NCBI RefSeq assembly: GCF_020911725.1
Contig: NZ_CP076620.1
Coordinates: 2,422,501 to 2,486,500 of the forward strand
From: Clostridium cadaveris
GTDB lineage: Bacteria; Bacillota; Clostridia; Clostridiales; Clostridiaceae
Direction: 5' to 3'
DNA: 64,000 nt
Each line of letters starts with the position of its first letter. Within the stretch, counting starts at the first letter, position 1. This document shows positions 37,402 to 45,405 of this stretch, piece by piece. Position numbers and translations under genes: made by a program. Under the pieces are notes generated by a model. That model was not told the DNA's origin and ran no database searches. It was given only the letters and a program-made list of their open reading frames with translations.

Positions 37402-37903
37402 GTAAATCAATTCCCTTCTTCTTTGCTCGTATATAATATATATCCCCCCAGGACTTCTGCTCTTCTATATCAAAATATGGAGTTATCAGCCTCTCTACGG
37501 TTTCCTTTCTGATTTCTTTAAGTGGATTATAATCTTTAACTATAATTTCCTTTTTCTTATCATTTGGTAAAAGGGTGATTATCTTTCCATTAAAAGTTTC
37601 TCCATATTTTTTATCTATATCCCATAAAAGCAGTTCTCCTTCAGGTTTAATATTTTTTAATATACCTCTGATTATATTACCTCTGTCTCCATTCGTCCAT
37701 AATCTGCCTAGATAAAAAAACATTATGACATTATGGTAAAACTCCTCCTCTACAAGTTCACTCTTTTCCTCAACATAGTCCACGGATACCTCTTGAAAAG
37801 TTTCTTTAAACAAACTGTATACTATATCATAATTATTATTTGAAACATCTAGGACATTTCCTTTTAAACTTATGTTTCTTAAATCTATTATATATTCTTT
37901 CAT
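37277..37903 (-). CDS. methyltransferase-like protein of unknown function, with long 3' overlap
   Basis: 208 residues. KGNVLDVSNNNYDIVYSLF near the start and KPEGELLLWDID in the middle resemble motif I and the central strand of class I SAM methyltransferases, but the glycine-rich loop is degenerate. The last 42 or so residues are encoded inside the radical-SAM gene in another frame (overlap 37277-37401) and are basic and unlike a folded domain. The original stop may have been lost. Start ATG at 37903 is followed closely by conserved-looking sequence. Function is uncertain. Confidence 0.6.
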   Translation of the reverse strand: MKEYIIDLRNISLKGNVLDVSNNNYDIVYSLFKETFQEVSVDYVEEKSELVEEEFYHNVIMFFYLGRLWTNGDRGNIIRGILKNIKPEGELLLWDIDKKYGETFNGKIITLLPNDKKKEIIVKDYNPLKEIRKETVERLITPYFDIEEQKSWGDIYYIRAKKKGIDLHEDITSRNKFKVHTQQLGGKILKGIHKEAELRIRNFRSYNK

Positions 37904-37930
37904 ACTATCACCCCTACTAATTAATTCAAT

Positions 37931-37962
37931 AAAAACAGGATAATTCCTTCCAGAATTATCCT
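37931..37962 (-). terminator. terminator of beta-propeller gene
   Basis: AGGATAATTC/GAATTATCCT stem with a 6-base loop, then GTTTTT on the minus strand, just after the stop at 37970. Confidence 0.85.
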
Positions 37963-37969
37963 ATTGATT

Positions 37970-39268
37970 CTATCTTCTTCTCCTTATTTTCCAAGCAAAA
38001 GCTACAATCATAGATACTATTATAATAATACTCCCATACAATGTTGAATTATTCATAGGATTTATAATACTGCTTTTGGCCTTTGTTATATCATATAAAA
38101 CTCCAGTTTCTCCATCTAAAACTCTTAATGATTCCTCAGTAAATTTCAATGCATTTATATCTCCATTACTAAGCTTTATCTTCTCTTTTGCTGTACCTTT
38201 CTTTTCTAAAGTATATATAACTTTATCCTGTCTATCATAAAAATAAATACTGTCCTTTTCCCCAAGAATTCCATTTCTATCTACAGCCATGGTTCCTAAC
38301 GCAGTCAAAGAACTATGTTGATAGTATGGCACCTCTGGATTTTTTGTAGGATGTTTTTTTATTATATATTCCATAGCTTCATTTGTACTGCTTATAAACC
38401 TTGGTGATATTATAGGATCTCCTCCACTATAATCAGGCCATCCATACCACTTTCCACTTTTAAACTCATATATATAATCACTATCTCCTTCTATTCCTCT
38501 TACCCCTCTAGGTTCAATTCCACCTACTGTTCCATATATTTCTCCATTAGAATTATAATCCATGCTATCAATATTTCTTACTCCATAGCAGTAAAGGTTC
38601 CATTTCTCAGTAGAAAAATCATAACTTATCAATGAAGCATTAGCTGGCATAGAAGCTTTTATAACGTCGTCTTCTTTAACCTTAGTATTATACGATGAAT
38701 ATGCGCCTGTGTTACCATTATTAAAATTTTTTCCTCTGACCACTATATCTATAGGTGTTGTATCATGGAAATATGGGTCATCTTTTATCCAATCATTATC
38801 CTCACCTACAACACCTGAATTAGTAGCTGCTCCTATTGATGCATAAAGCTTATTGCCAGATGCAATTAAAGAAATTTTTTTATAATCACCTTTATTAGGT
38901 ATATCTTTCAGTATCTCCTTTATATCTCCACTTTTAATGTTTAATGATAATATTCTATTGTCTGTAGATATATATATATTACCTTTAAAATATTCTATAT
39001 CATATATATCTAAATCTTTGTTTTCATATATTATTCTACTCTGTCCTAAAGAATCTATCATTTGTATTTTATTTCTAAAAGCTATAAAAGTATTATCCTC
39101 ATCATCAATTGTAAAATCCCTACTATCTTTAAGCCCTTTATAAATTATGTTCCATTCCATATCTTTATTTTTTATGTTCATTGTTGGAGATGTATACGCC
39201 TTTCCAAGTACTAATACCATTCCAACTATGATGACACCCGCTATAATCTTAGAAAATATCTTTTTCAC
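37970..39268 (-). CDS. membrane-anchored beta-propeller protein, sugar-dehydrogenase-like fold
   Basis: 432 residues. An N-terminal hydrophobic segment (about 7-24) and a second one near the C-terminus (about 405-425, before a KIRRRR stop-transfer tail) anchor an external domain. Repeated blade-like units of about 45 residues (NTFIAFRNKIQMIDSLG, NIYISTDNRILSLNIKSG) suggest a propeller. CYGVRNIDSMDYNSNGEIYG and WYGWPDYSGGD match glucose/sorbosone dehydrogenase-like proteins. No PQQ-binding residues can be confirmed. Monocistronic; substrate unknown. Confidence 0.65.
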   Translation of the reverse strand: MKKIFSKIIAGVIIVGMVLVLGKAYTSPTMNIKNKDMEWNIIYKGLKDSRDFTIDDEDNTFIAFRNKIQMIDSLGQSRIIYENKDLDIYDIEYFKGNIYISTDNRILSLNIKSGDIKEILKDIPNKGDYKKISLIASGNKLYASIGAATNSGVVGEDNDWIKDDPYFHDTTPIDIVVRGKNFNNGNTGAYSSYNTKVKEDDVIKASMPANASLISYDFSTEKWNLYCYGVRNIDSMDYNSNGEIYGTVGGIEPRGVRGIEGDSDYIYEFKSGKWYGWPDYSGGDPIISPRFISSTNEAMEYIIKKHPTKNPEVPYYQHSSLTALGTMAVDRNGILGEKDSIYFYDRQDKVIYTLEKKGTAKEKIKLSNGDINALKFTEESLRVLDGETGVLYDITKAKSSIINPMNNSTLYGSIIIIVSMIVAFAWKIRRRR

Positions 39269-39423
39269 CGTAAACCCCTTTACACCAATTATTACATTAA
39301 TTATATATATTTTTATAATTCTAAAATAATTACTTAATGTTCTAAAGGCAGCAAAAAATCTATTTGTAATATTCTTTAGATATAAAGAATATTAATTATT
39401 GTATTACTTTCAAGGAGGATTTA

Positions 39424-40911
39424 ATGAGTGATAACTTTTATAAGAATTCATTTTTTTTGATTCTTTCAAACCTCACAACAGGTATATTAGGCTTTATATT
39501 TTCCATAATACTTTCACGTCTTCTTGGCGCTGAAGGTATGGCATTATATGGACTTGTTATGCCCTTATATAATCTTTTTATATGTCTCATGTGTGGAGGT
39601 GTAATAACAGCTATTTCAAAATTATCTGCTGTTTATTATGATACTCACGATTACTATAATTTGAGAAAAACTATAAGAACAACTTTTTCCTTCAATATAA
39701 TATGGGCTTTAATTGTAGCTGTTTTAGTATTTATATTTGCTCCTCAAATAGCTAACTACCTAATAAAAGATAGCAGAACAATTTTGGCACTAAGAATCAT
39801 AACACCTGCTATGATTTTCATATGTCTATCCAATATAATAAAAGGTTTCTTTTATGGTACATCACAAATTCTAGTACCTGCTATAATAGATATTGGAGAA
39901 AAAGCATTAAGAGTTTTTGTTATTTTAGCACTCCTTTTTCACTTCGGTGTAAAATCATTAGAAAACTCAGTAGCTTTAGCTTACATAACATTAGTTATAG
40001 GCGAATTTGTTAGTCTTATTTTTTTATACATTTACTACAAAAAGTATGTACGTCCTTTAAAAGGAGGCTGTATTTACAAAGAAGGTAGAGTTCAGCTTGC
40101 CTTTAATGTTCTTATAATATCGTTTCCCTTGTGTCTTAATGGTTTATCCACTACAGTATTAGACACTTTAGCAACTTTAATACTTCCACGAAGACTCGTT
40201 GCCGCCGGTTTAGAATATTCTGCTGCTTTAAATGCCATAGGAAAATTTTCTGGAATGTCCATGAATATTGTTGTATTTCCTATGCTTGTGGTAGGATCAC
40301 TTATAACCCTCCTTATTCCAAACCTTTCTAAGCTTATGAATAAAAAGGATTATTTTTTAGCCTCTAATAGAATAAAAGAAGTTTTAAAAATTGCTATGAT
40401 ACTTGGCTTATGTACCCTAGCAGTAGCTTGGAATATGCCTGAAGATTTAGGATATATGTTTTTTAAGAGAAGAGACCTAGGACAGTTTATTGCTTTTGCA
40501 GCATTATGTCCACCAATCTCATTTGTGGCTAATGCCTCAGTTGGAATTTTAAATGGACTTGGCAAACAAAATTTGGTATTGAAAAACTCCATAATGTCTT
40601 CTTGTTTAGAACTTGTATTTTTATATGTATTAGCAGGGATACCTCAGATAAATGTATATGCTTTTGGAATTGCAATATTAGCTTCTGCTATATTGATGCT
40701 TATTTTAAACCTTAAAGAAATAAATAAAAATATAACTTTAAATATAAGCATAATGAATTTTATATATGTAATATTGCTTGGGATATTATGCTTTTTTACA
40801 CTAAGAATATGTATTTCATTGTTTCCATCAGTTCCAAAACCATTTTTCATAATTTTAGGTTTTGCCTTTACACCACTTGCAATGGTAAATTTAAAGACAA
40901 AAAAATATTAA
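39424..40911 (+). CDS. spoVB: stage V sporulation protein B / MOP-superfamily flippase
   Basis: 495 residues with about 14 membrane helices. SFFLILSNLTTGILGFIFSI and RLLGAEGMALYGLVMPLYNL are the conserved start of SpoVB/MurJ-like exporters. SpoVB is needed for spore cortex peptidoglycan and probably flips a lipid-linked precursor. AAGGAGG precedes the ATG. It converges with another flippase gene and shares its terminator. SpoVB and other MOP paralogues are hard to tell apart, so the symbol is a best guess. Confidence 0.78.
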   Translation: MSDNFYKNSFFLILSNLTTGILGFIFSIILSRLLGAEGMALYGLVMPLYNLFICLMCGGVITAISKLSAVYYDTHDYYNLRKTIRTTFSFNIIWALIVAVLVFIFAPQIANYLIKDSRTILALRIITPAMIFICLSNIIKGFFYGTSQILVPAIIDIGEKALRVFVILALLFHFGVKSLENSVALAYITLVIGEFVSLIFLYIYYKKYVRPLKGGCIYKEGRVQLAFNVLIISFPLCLNGLSTTVLDTLATLILPRRLVAAGLEYSAALNAIGKFSGMSMNIVVFPMLVVGSLITLLIPNLSKLMNKKDYFLASNRIKEVLKIAMILGLCTLAVAWNMPEDLGYMFFKRRDLGQFIAFAALCPPISFVANASVGILNGLGKQNLVLKNSIMSSCLELVFLYVLAGIPQINVYAFGIAILASAILMLILNLKEINKNITLNISIMNFIYVILLGILCFFTLRICISLFPSVPKPFFIILGFAFTPLAMVNLKTKKY

Positions 40912-40922
40912 AATATAATATA

Positions 40923-41015
40923 AAAAAACACCACTCTTATGAATGTACCGACCCCAAAAGTTAGACTTAAAAATCTAACTTATGGGAATCACATCAATAG
41001 AAAGTGGTGTTTTTT
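40923..41015. terminator. bidirectional terminator containing a mini-IS in its loop
   Basis: AAAAAACACCACT (40923-40935) pairs perfectly with AGTGGTGTTTTTT (41003-41015). The T-runs suit both convergent flippase genes. The 67-base loop is filled by a 53-bp IS-derived element. Confidence 0.85.
40944..40996. mobile_element. 53-bp mini-IS (both ends of the IS3-family element)
   Basis: The left end (TGTACCGACCCCAAAAG..., 40944-40966) matches the right inverted repeat of the full IS at 4069-5608. The right end read inward (TGATGTGATTCCCATAAG..., from 40996) matches its left inverted repeat. Only about five bases separate them. It is an internally deleted, MITE-like copy with TG...CA ends; I see no clear target duplication. 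Confidence 0.75.
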
Positions 41016-41020
41016 ATTCC

Positions 41021-42643
41021 CTATCTTAATCTCCTTTTTAATCCTTTTGGCATAATCTTTACAATTCTAGGTGAAAAAGAATTTAAATCCTTTCTAGTTA
41101 TTCCTCCAGTAAGCACTAATCCATAAGTATAAACAACCACACCTATGAATACTGATGTTAGGGTAGGTATAGCTCTCATAAGGTATCCATTTCCCATAAT
41201 CGAGAAAATCCATGAAAGATTTGCGTTGCAAATATACACCACAACACCCATAAGCGCTGCAGATATAAATGGTTTTATAGCAGTACTTATTATTCCAATT
41301 CTTATTTTTAATGAGTTCTGCATTATCCTATGATTTATAATCATAGGAATTAAATAACTTAAAATTGTTCCTATGATTGCTCCATTTATGTTTACAGAAG
41401 GCATTGCTATCAAGAAATAATTTGATAAAAGCTTTGCTCCTATTCCTATTGCTAAAGATAGCAATACTGCGTAAAGCTTGTTTACGCATTGAAGAATTAC
41501 CGTTTGGATTTGAACTATTGACATAAATACTATAGCTATAGAGCCGTACATCATAAGTTCATATCCTGAAGAATCTCCTATGTAGATGAAATCATATATA
41601 CTTTTGCTTAGAACCGCAAGGCCTACTGCACATGGTATTGAAACCATATAACTGGTTTTGAATGCAAAAGTTATCTTTTCTTTCATTTCTTTCTTATCTT
41701 TTAAAACTACAGCTCTTGAAATAGCAGGAATAACTGCTGAGCTTAAAGCTGCTATTATAGTAAGCGGAACATTTATAAGCGTTCTATATTGGCTTAAACT
41801 TGCAAATTTTATATTTCTTTCTGAATCTAAAAGAAATCCAGCTACTTTAAGACGATTTTTTACCACAGCCATATCTATGACTGATCCAAAATACTGAAGT
41901 CCTGAGCTTAAAGTTATAGGAATTCCATATTTGAATAATCTTTTTACAAGTTCTTTATTGCTATGTCTTACAACCTTTACTTCTGATTCTTTATTATTGC
42001 TTCTATGAATCTTTATTCTATTCTTTTTGTATACATATATTAGGAAAATACATGCTGCTAATGCTCCAATAGTGGTTCCTATTGTTCCTCCTGCTGCTCC
42101 GTACTCTACTCCTTGTTTATATAAAACGTATGCAAATAATAAACTCACTGGCACATTTAATAGCTGTTCTATTATCTGTGAAATTGCTGTTGGAGTCATT
42201 ATACTTCTTCCTTGAAAATACCCCTTATAAGCTGCTAATACCGATGTTATCATTATGGCTGGTGCAAGACTCATTATAGCTATAACAGCATCATTATTGT
42301 CAGTCATTACTGCAAATGGTTTTGCAAATATTATCATTATCATCGCCACTGCAAATCCTGTTAAAAGCAATATGGATCTGGCGAGTTTAAAAGTTTTAAG
42401 TGCATCTTTTGGATTATCTAAAGCTATCAACTCAGAAACCTGTTTGCTTATGGCGGTCTGCATGCCAGAATTAGTTACAACATACATAAGTGTAAAAATT
42501 TCATAGGCTGCGGCGTATACGCCGTAGCCTTCTTTACCTATAGCTTTAATAAGAAATGGCACATAAGCTAAAGATATAATCTTTACTATTATTCCCGCTA
42601 AGGATAGCACAGCAAATCCCTTGGTAGTAGACTGCTCCTTCAT
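41021..42643 (-). CDS. MOP-superfamily flippase (YtgP/MurJ-like)
   Basis: 540 residues, about 14 membrane helices. GFAVLSLAGIIVKIISLAYV and IGKEGYGVYAAAYEIF at the start fit the YtgP/MurJ branch that moves lipid II across the membrane; the C-terminus is basic (KIMPKGLKRRLR). It is 19 bases from the RluA-type gene upstream, so the two may be cotranscribed. The wider family also exports other lipid-linked sugars. Confidence 0.83.
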   Translation of the reverse strand: MKEQSTTKGFAVLSLAGIIVKIISLAYVPFLIKAIGKEGYGVYAAAYEIFTLMYVVTNSGMQTAISKQVSELIALDNPKDALKTFKLARSILLLTGFAVAMIMIIFAKPFAVMTDNNDAVIAIMSLAPAIMITSVLAAYKGYFQGRSIMTPTAISQIIEQLLNVPVSLLFAYVLYKQGVEYGAAGGTIGTTIGALAACIFLIYVYKKNRIKIHRSNNKESEVKVVRHSNKELVKRLFKYGIPITLSSGLQYFGSVIDMAVVKNRLKVAGFLLDSERNIKFASLSQYRTLINVPLTIIAALSSAVIPAISRAVVLKDKKEMKEKITFAFKTSYMVSIPCAVGLAVLSKSIYDFIYIGDSSGYELMMYGSIAIVFMSIVQIQTVILQCVNKLYAVLLSLAIGIGAKLLSNYFLIAMPSVNINGAIIGTILSYLIPMIINHRIMQNSLKIRIGIISTAIKPFISAALMGVVVYICNANLSWIFSIMGNGYLMRAIPTLTSVFIGVVVYTYGLVLTGGITRKDLNSFSPRIVKIMPKGLKRRLR

Positions 42644-42661
42644 AACTATCTCCTTCTTATT

Positions 42662-43618
42662 TTAAAATTTAAAGACATCTTTCTTTATTTTCTTAAACAT
42701 AGGTGGAAGGGATTCTGCTATGGTTTTGTTTGTCATATAATCCAATCTTCCTTTGCAATCTTTAAATACTAATTTATACGCATATAGATACTGGTAATCC
42801 AGTCCAAATTTATTAAAGAAGAAGCTATTTAGTTTTTTATCTCCATACTTTGTATCCCCTACTATAGGATTTCCCATAGAAGATAAGTGAGCTCTTATCT
42901 GATGGCTTCTTCCAGTTATAAGTCTTATTTCTAACAATGAGAATAATCCGTTAGTTTCAATAAGATTAACTTCCATTTCTATTTCTTTACTACCTATCTT
43001 TGGTTTATCATAAACCCTTGAAATATTGCTCTTTTCATCTTTACATATATATCCCTTATATAAACCTGATTTTATTTTACCTTTCACAAGACACATATAG
43101 TACTTTTCTACAGTACGTTCTCTAATCATTTCATTTAAAAGCTTTAAGCTTTCAAAATTCTTTCCAAATATAACTACACCTGATGTATTTCTATCAAGTC
43201 TATTACATGGAGCTGGTGTAAATGTAAGTTCTTTTTCTGAAATATAGTCTCCCTTTTCTTCTAAATAAGATAAAACATAATCAGTAAGTGTAGGGTCTCC
43301 TCCCTTTTTATCAGAATGAACTAACACTCCTGGCCATTTTTCTACTATCAAAATATTTTCATCATCAAAGGTAACCTTAAAATTAGCGTCTACCTTTTGG
43401 AATGTTTCTTTCTTTTGAGTTGATGTTTCTATATAACGTATTACAACTTCATCACCCTCTTGCAAAAAGTATTTCTCTTTGCACTTTTTACCATTTACTT
43501 TTACATTGCCTTTTCTTATAGTCTTATATATAGCACTTAACGGTATATCTTTAAGTAACTTTCTAAGAAATTTATCTATTCTCTGTCCCGCTTCATTTTG
43601 ACCAATTGTTATATTCAC
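42662..43618 (-). CDS. RluA-family pseudouridine synthase
   Basis: 318 residues starting with GTG at 43618 behind AGGAGTG. An N-terminal S4 RNA-binding domain (QRIDKFLRKLLKDIPLSAIY) is followed by the catalytic domain with NRLDRNTSGVVIF, where the Asp attacks uridine, and ITGRSHQIRAHL. It converts specific uridines in rRNA or tRNA to pseudouridine; the site (RluC- or RluD-like) is not certain. It lies directly upstream of a flippase gene. Confidence 0.92.
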   Translation of the reverse strand: MNITIGQNEAGQRIDKFLRKLLKDIPLSAIYKTIRKGNVKVNGKKCKEKYFLQEGDEVVIRYIETSTQKKETFQKVDANFKVTFDDENILIVEKWPGVLVHSDKKGGDPTLTDYVLSYLEEKGDYISEKELTFTPAPCNRLDRNTSGVVIFGKNFESLKLLNEMIRERTVEKYYMCLVKGKIKSGLYKGYICKDEKSNISRVYDKPKIGSKEIEMEVNLIETNGLFSLLEIRLITGRSHQIRAHLSSMGNPIVGDTKYGDKKLNSFFFNKFGLDYQYLYAYKLVFKDCKGRLDYMTNKTIAESLPPMFKKIKKDVFKF

Positions 43619-43691
43619 AAAATCACTCCTAATTTAAGGTTTAAGTTGTAGTATTTATTCGCTATTCACATTTCTTTAGCATAATATTATT

Positions 43692-44876
43692 TTAAGTTCT
43701 TGTCAAATAATTAAATGCATTCAGAGCTTGAAGTGCTACACCATAAGCTAGAGCACTTTCATCTATATCAAATAATGATCCATGCGCTGGATTTACTATA
43801 CCCTTGTCGCTATTTCTAACACCTAAGAAATAAAAAGCACTTGGTCTTTCATTAGAAAAATAAGCAAAGCTTTCAACTCCCATACTTGGATATTGAAGCA
43901 TCTCTATAGAATTCTTCCCCAAAATCTCTTCTGAACTTTCTCTCACATAATTCAGTATAGAATCATCATTATAAAGACATGGATAGCTTTCTTCTATTTC
44001 TATTTCTGCCTTTCCCCTCATTGCAGTGCATATGCCTTCAGTTATCTCTACAAGTCTTCTCTTTGCCATCTCTCTGTCTTCTGATGTCATAGTTCGTATT
44101 ATTCCTTTTAGCGTAACTTCTTCTGGAATTATATTTTGAGCAGTACCTCCATTAAATGAACCAATGGTAACTACAGCTGGAGATGCAGGTAATACTTCTC
44201 TTGAAACTATGGTTTGAAGAGCTACCACGACTTGACTTGCTATCACTATAGGGTCAATAGTGTCATTTGGATGAGCTCCATGACCTCCCTTTCCCTTTAT
44301 TTTTATATTAAAAGGATTTGATGCAGCATTAAATACTCCATATCTTAGTCCTATTTTTCCTGCATTTATGCTCTCTGATACATGAAGTCCAAAACATGCA
44401 TCTACATGAGGATTTTCAAGAACTCCCTCTTCAATCATAAATCTTGCTCCTCCAACAGTCTCTTCTGCTGGTTCAAATAAAAGTTTAACATTTCCTTTTA
44501 GATCTTCTTTGTGAGAATTTAATACCTTAGCTACTCCTAGTAATATAGATGTATGGGCATCATGACCACATCCATGCATCTTTCCTTGTATTTTTGACTT
44601 ATATTCAACTTCCTTTCTATCATTAAGAGGAAGTCCATCCATATCCCCCCTCAAAGCAACGGTCTTGCCAGGTTTTCCACCTTCTATTAAGGCACATACA
44701 CCTGTCTTCGATACTACTTCATAAGGAATATTTTCTTTATCTAAAAACTCTCTTATTTTTTCATTGGTTCTATATTCTTCAAAGCCAAGCTCCGGATACT
44801 CATGTAGATCTCTTCTTATGGATATTATCTCCTTTTCTATAGATTTGGCCTCTTTTAAAAAATCTATATTCTTCAT
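43692..44876 (-). CDS. M20-family amidohydrolase (N-acyl amino acid / hippurate hydrolase type)
   Basis: 394 residues. Metal and catalytic residues are visible in LRGDMDGLPL, HGCGHDAHTSILLGVA, EPAEETVGGARFM, FGLHVSE and NPAHGSLFDIDE. The GCGHD cysteine/histidine set is typical of hippurate hydrolase and N-acyl-L-amino acid amidohydrolases. Soluble, so cytosolic. AGGAGATG precedes the ATG. The natural acyl amino acid or peptide is unknown. Confidence 0.93.
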   Translation of the reverse strand: MKNIDFLKEAKSIEKEIISIRRDLHEYPELGFEEYRTNEKIREFLDKENIPYEVVSKTGVCALIEGGKPGKTVALRGDMDGLPLNDRKEVEYKSKIQGKMHGCGHDAHTSILLGVAKVLNSHKEDLKGNVKLLFEPAEETVGGARFMIEEGVLENPHVDACFGLHVSESINAGKIGLRYGVFNAASNPFNIKIKGKGGHGAHPNDTIDPIVIASQVVVALQTIVSREVLPASPAVVTIGSFNGGTAQNIIPEEVTLKGIIRTMTSEDREMAKRRLVEITEGICTAMRGKAEIEIEESYPCLYNDDSILNYVRESSEEILGKNSIEMLQYPSMGVESFAYFSNERPSAFYFLGVRNSDKGIVNPAHGSLFDIDESALAYGVALQALNAFNYLTRT

Positions 44877-44914
44877 AATTCATCTCCTCATATTTTTACT
44901 ATGTAAGGCAATTT

Positions 44915-44945
44915 AAAAGCTCATATTCTAGGAATATGAGCTTTT
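44915..44945. terminator. terminator after the 100-residue unknown gene
   Basis: AAAAGCTCATATTC/GAATATGAGCTTTT, 14-bp perfect stem with a 3-base loop, 47 bases after the minus-strand stop. Confidence 0.85.
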
Positions 44946-44991
44946 AATTAGAATTATATATCATTATTTTATCTTATTCAATAACATTAGA

Positions 44992-45294
44992 TTACATATT
45001 AATAGTTAATTCATTATCTTCTTCTTTTATATAAGGAAGCTCTCTTATTATACTGTAAATACAGTCAGCTACCTCTTCTTTTATATTAAAGTTTTCTCCT
45101 TTGAAAACTTTATTGTAATACTGCATATGACACCATACATCAACAAAATCTTCTTTGGTCAAAAATATTATAGACTCCCCTGAATTCTTAATAGCAAATT
45201 CTCCACTGCAGTTGTCTACAACATCTATTCCTAACTCCTTATTATTCATCATAATATAATTTACATCTTCCCACATCTTTTTAAAGGCTATCAA
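44992..45294 (-). CDS. hypothetical protein
   Basis: 100 residues, starting with TTG at 45294 behind a GGGGGAA site (12 bases away) or with ATG at 45276. Mixed alpha/beta composition, with FLTKEDFVDVWCHMQYYNKV in the middle, no membrane span and one Cys in each half. I recognise no family. It is monocistronic with a strong terminator. Confidence 0.6.
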   Translation of the reverse strand: MIAFKKMWEDVNYIMMNNKELGIDVVDNCSGEFAIKNSGESIIFLTKEDFVDVWCHMQYYNKVFKGENFNIKEEVADCIYSIIRELPYIKEEDNELTINM

Positions 45295-45405
45295 TTTAAA
45301 TCAATTCCCCCTTCTTTACAACTTCGCACACAACATTAGTATATCATATTAGAGATATATTTTCAAATAGTATATCACTATAACCTGTATATTTTTAACT
45401 ATTTT

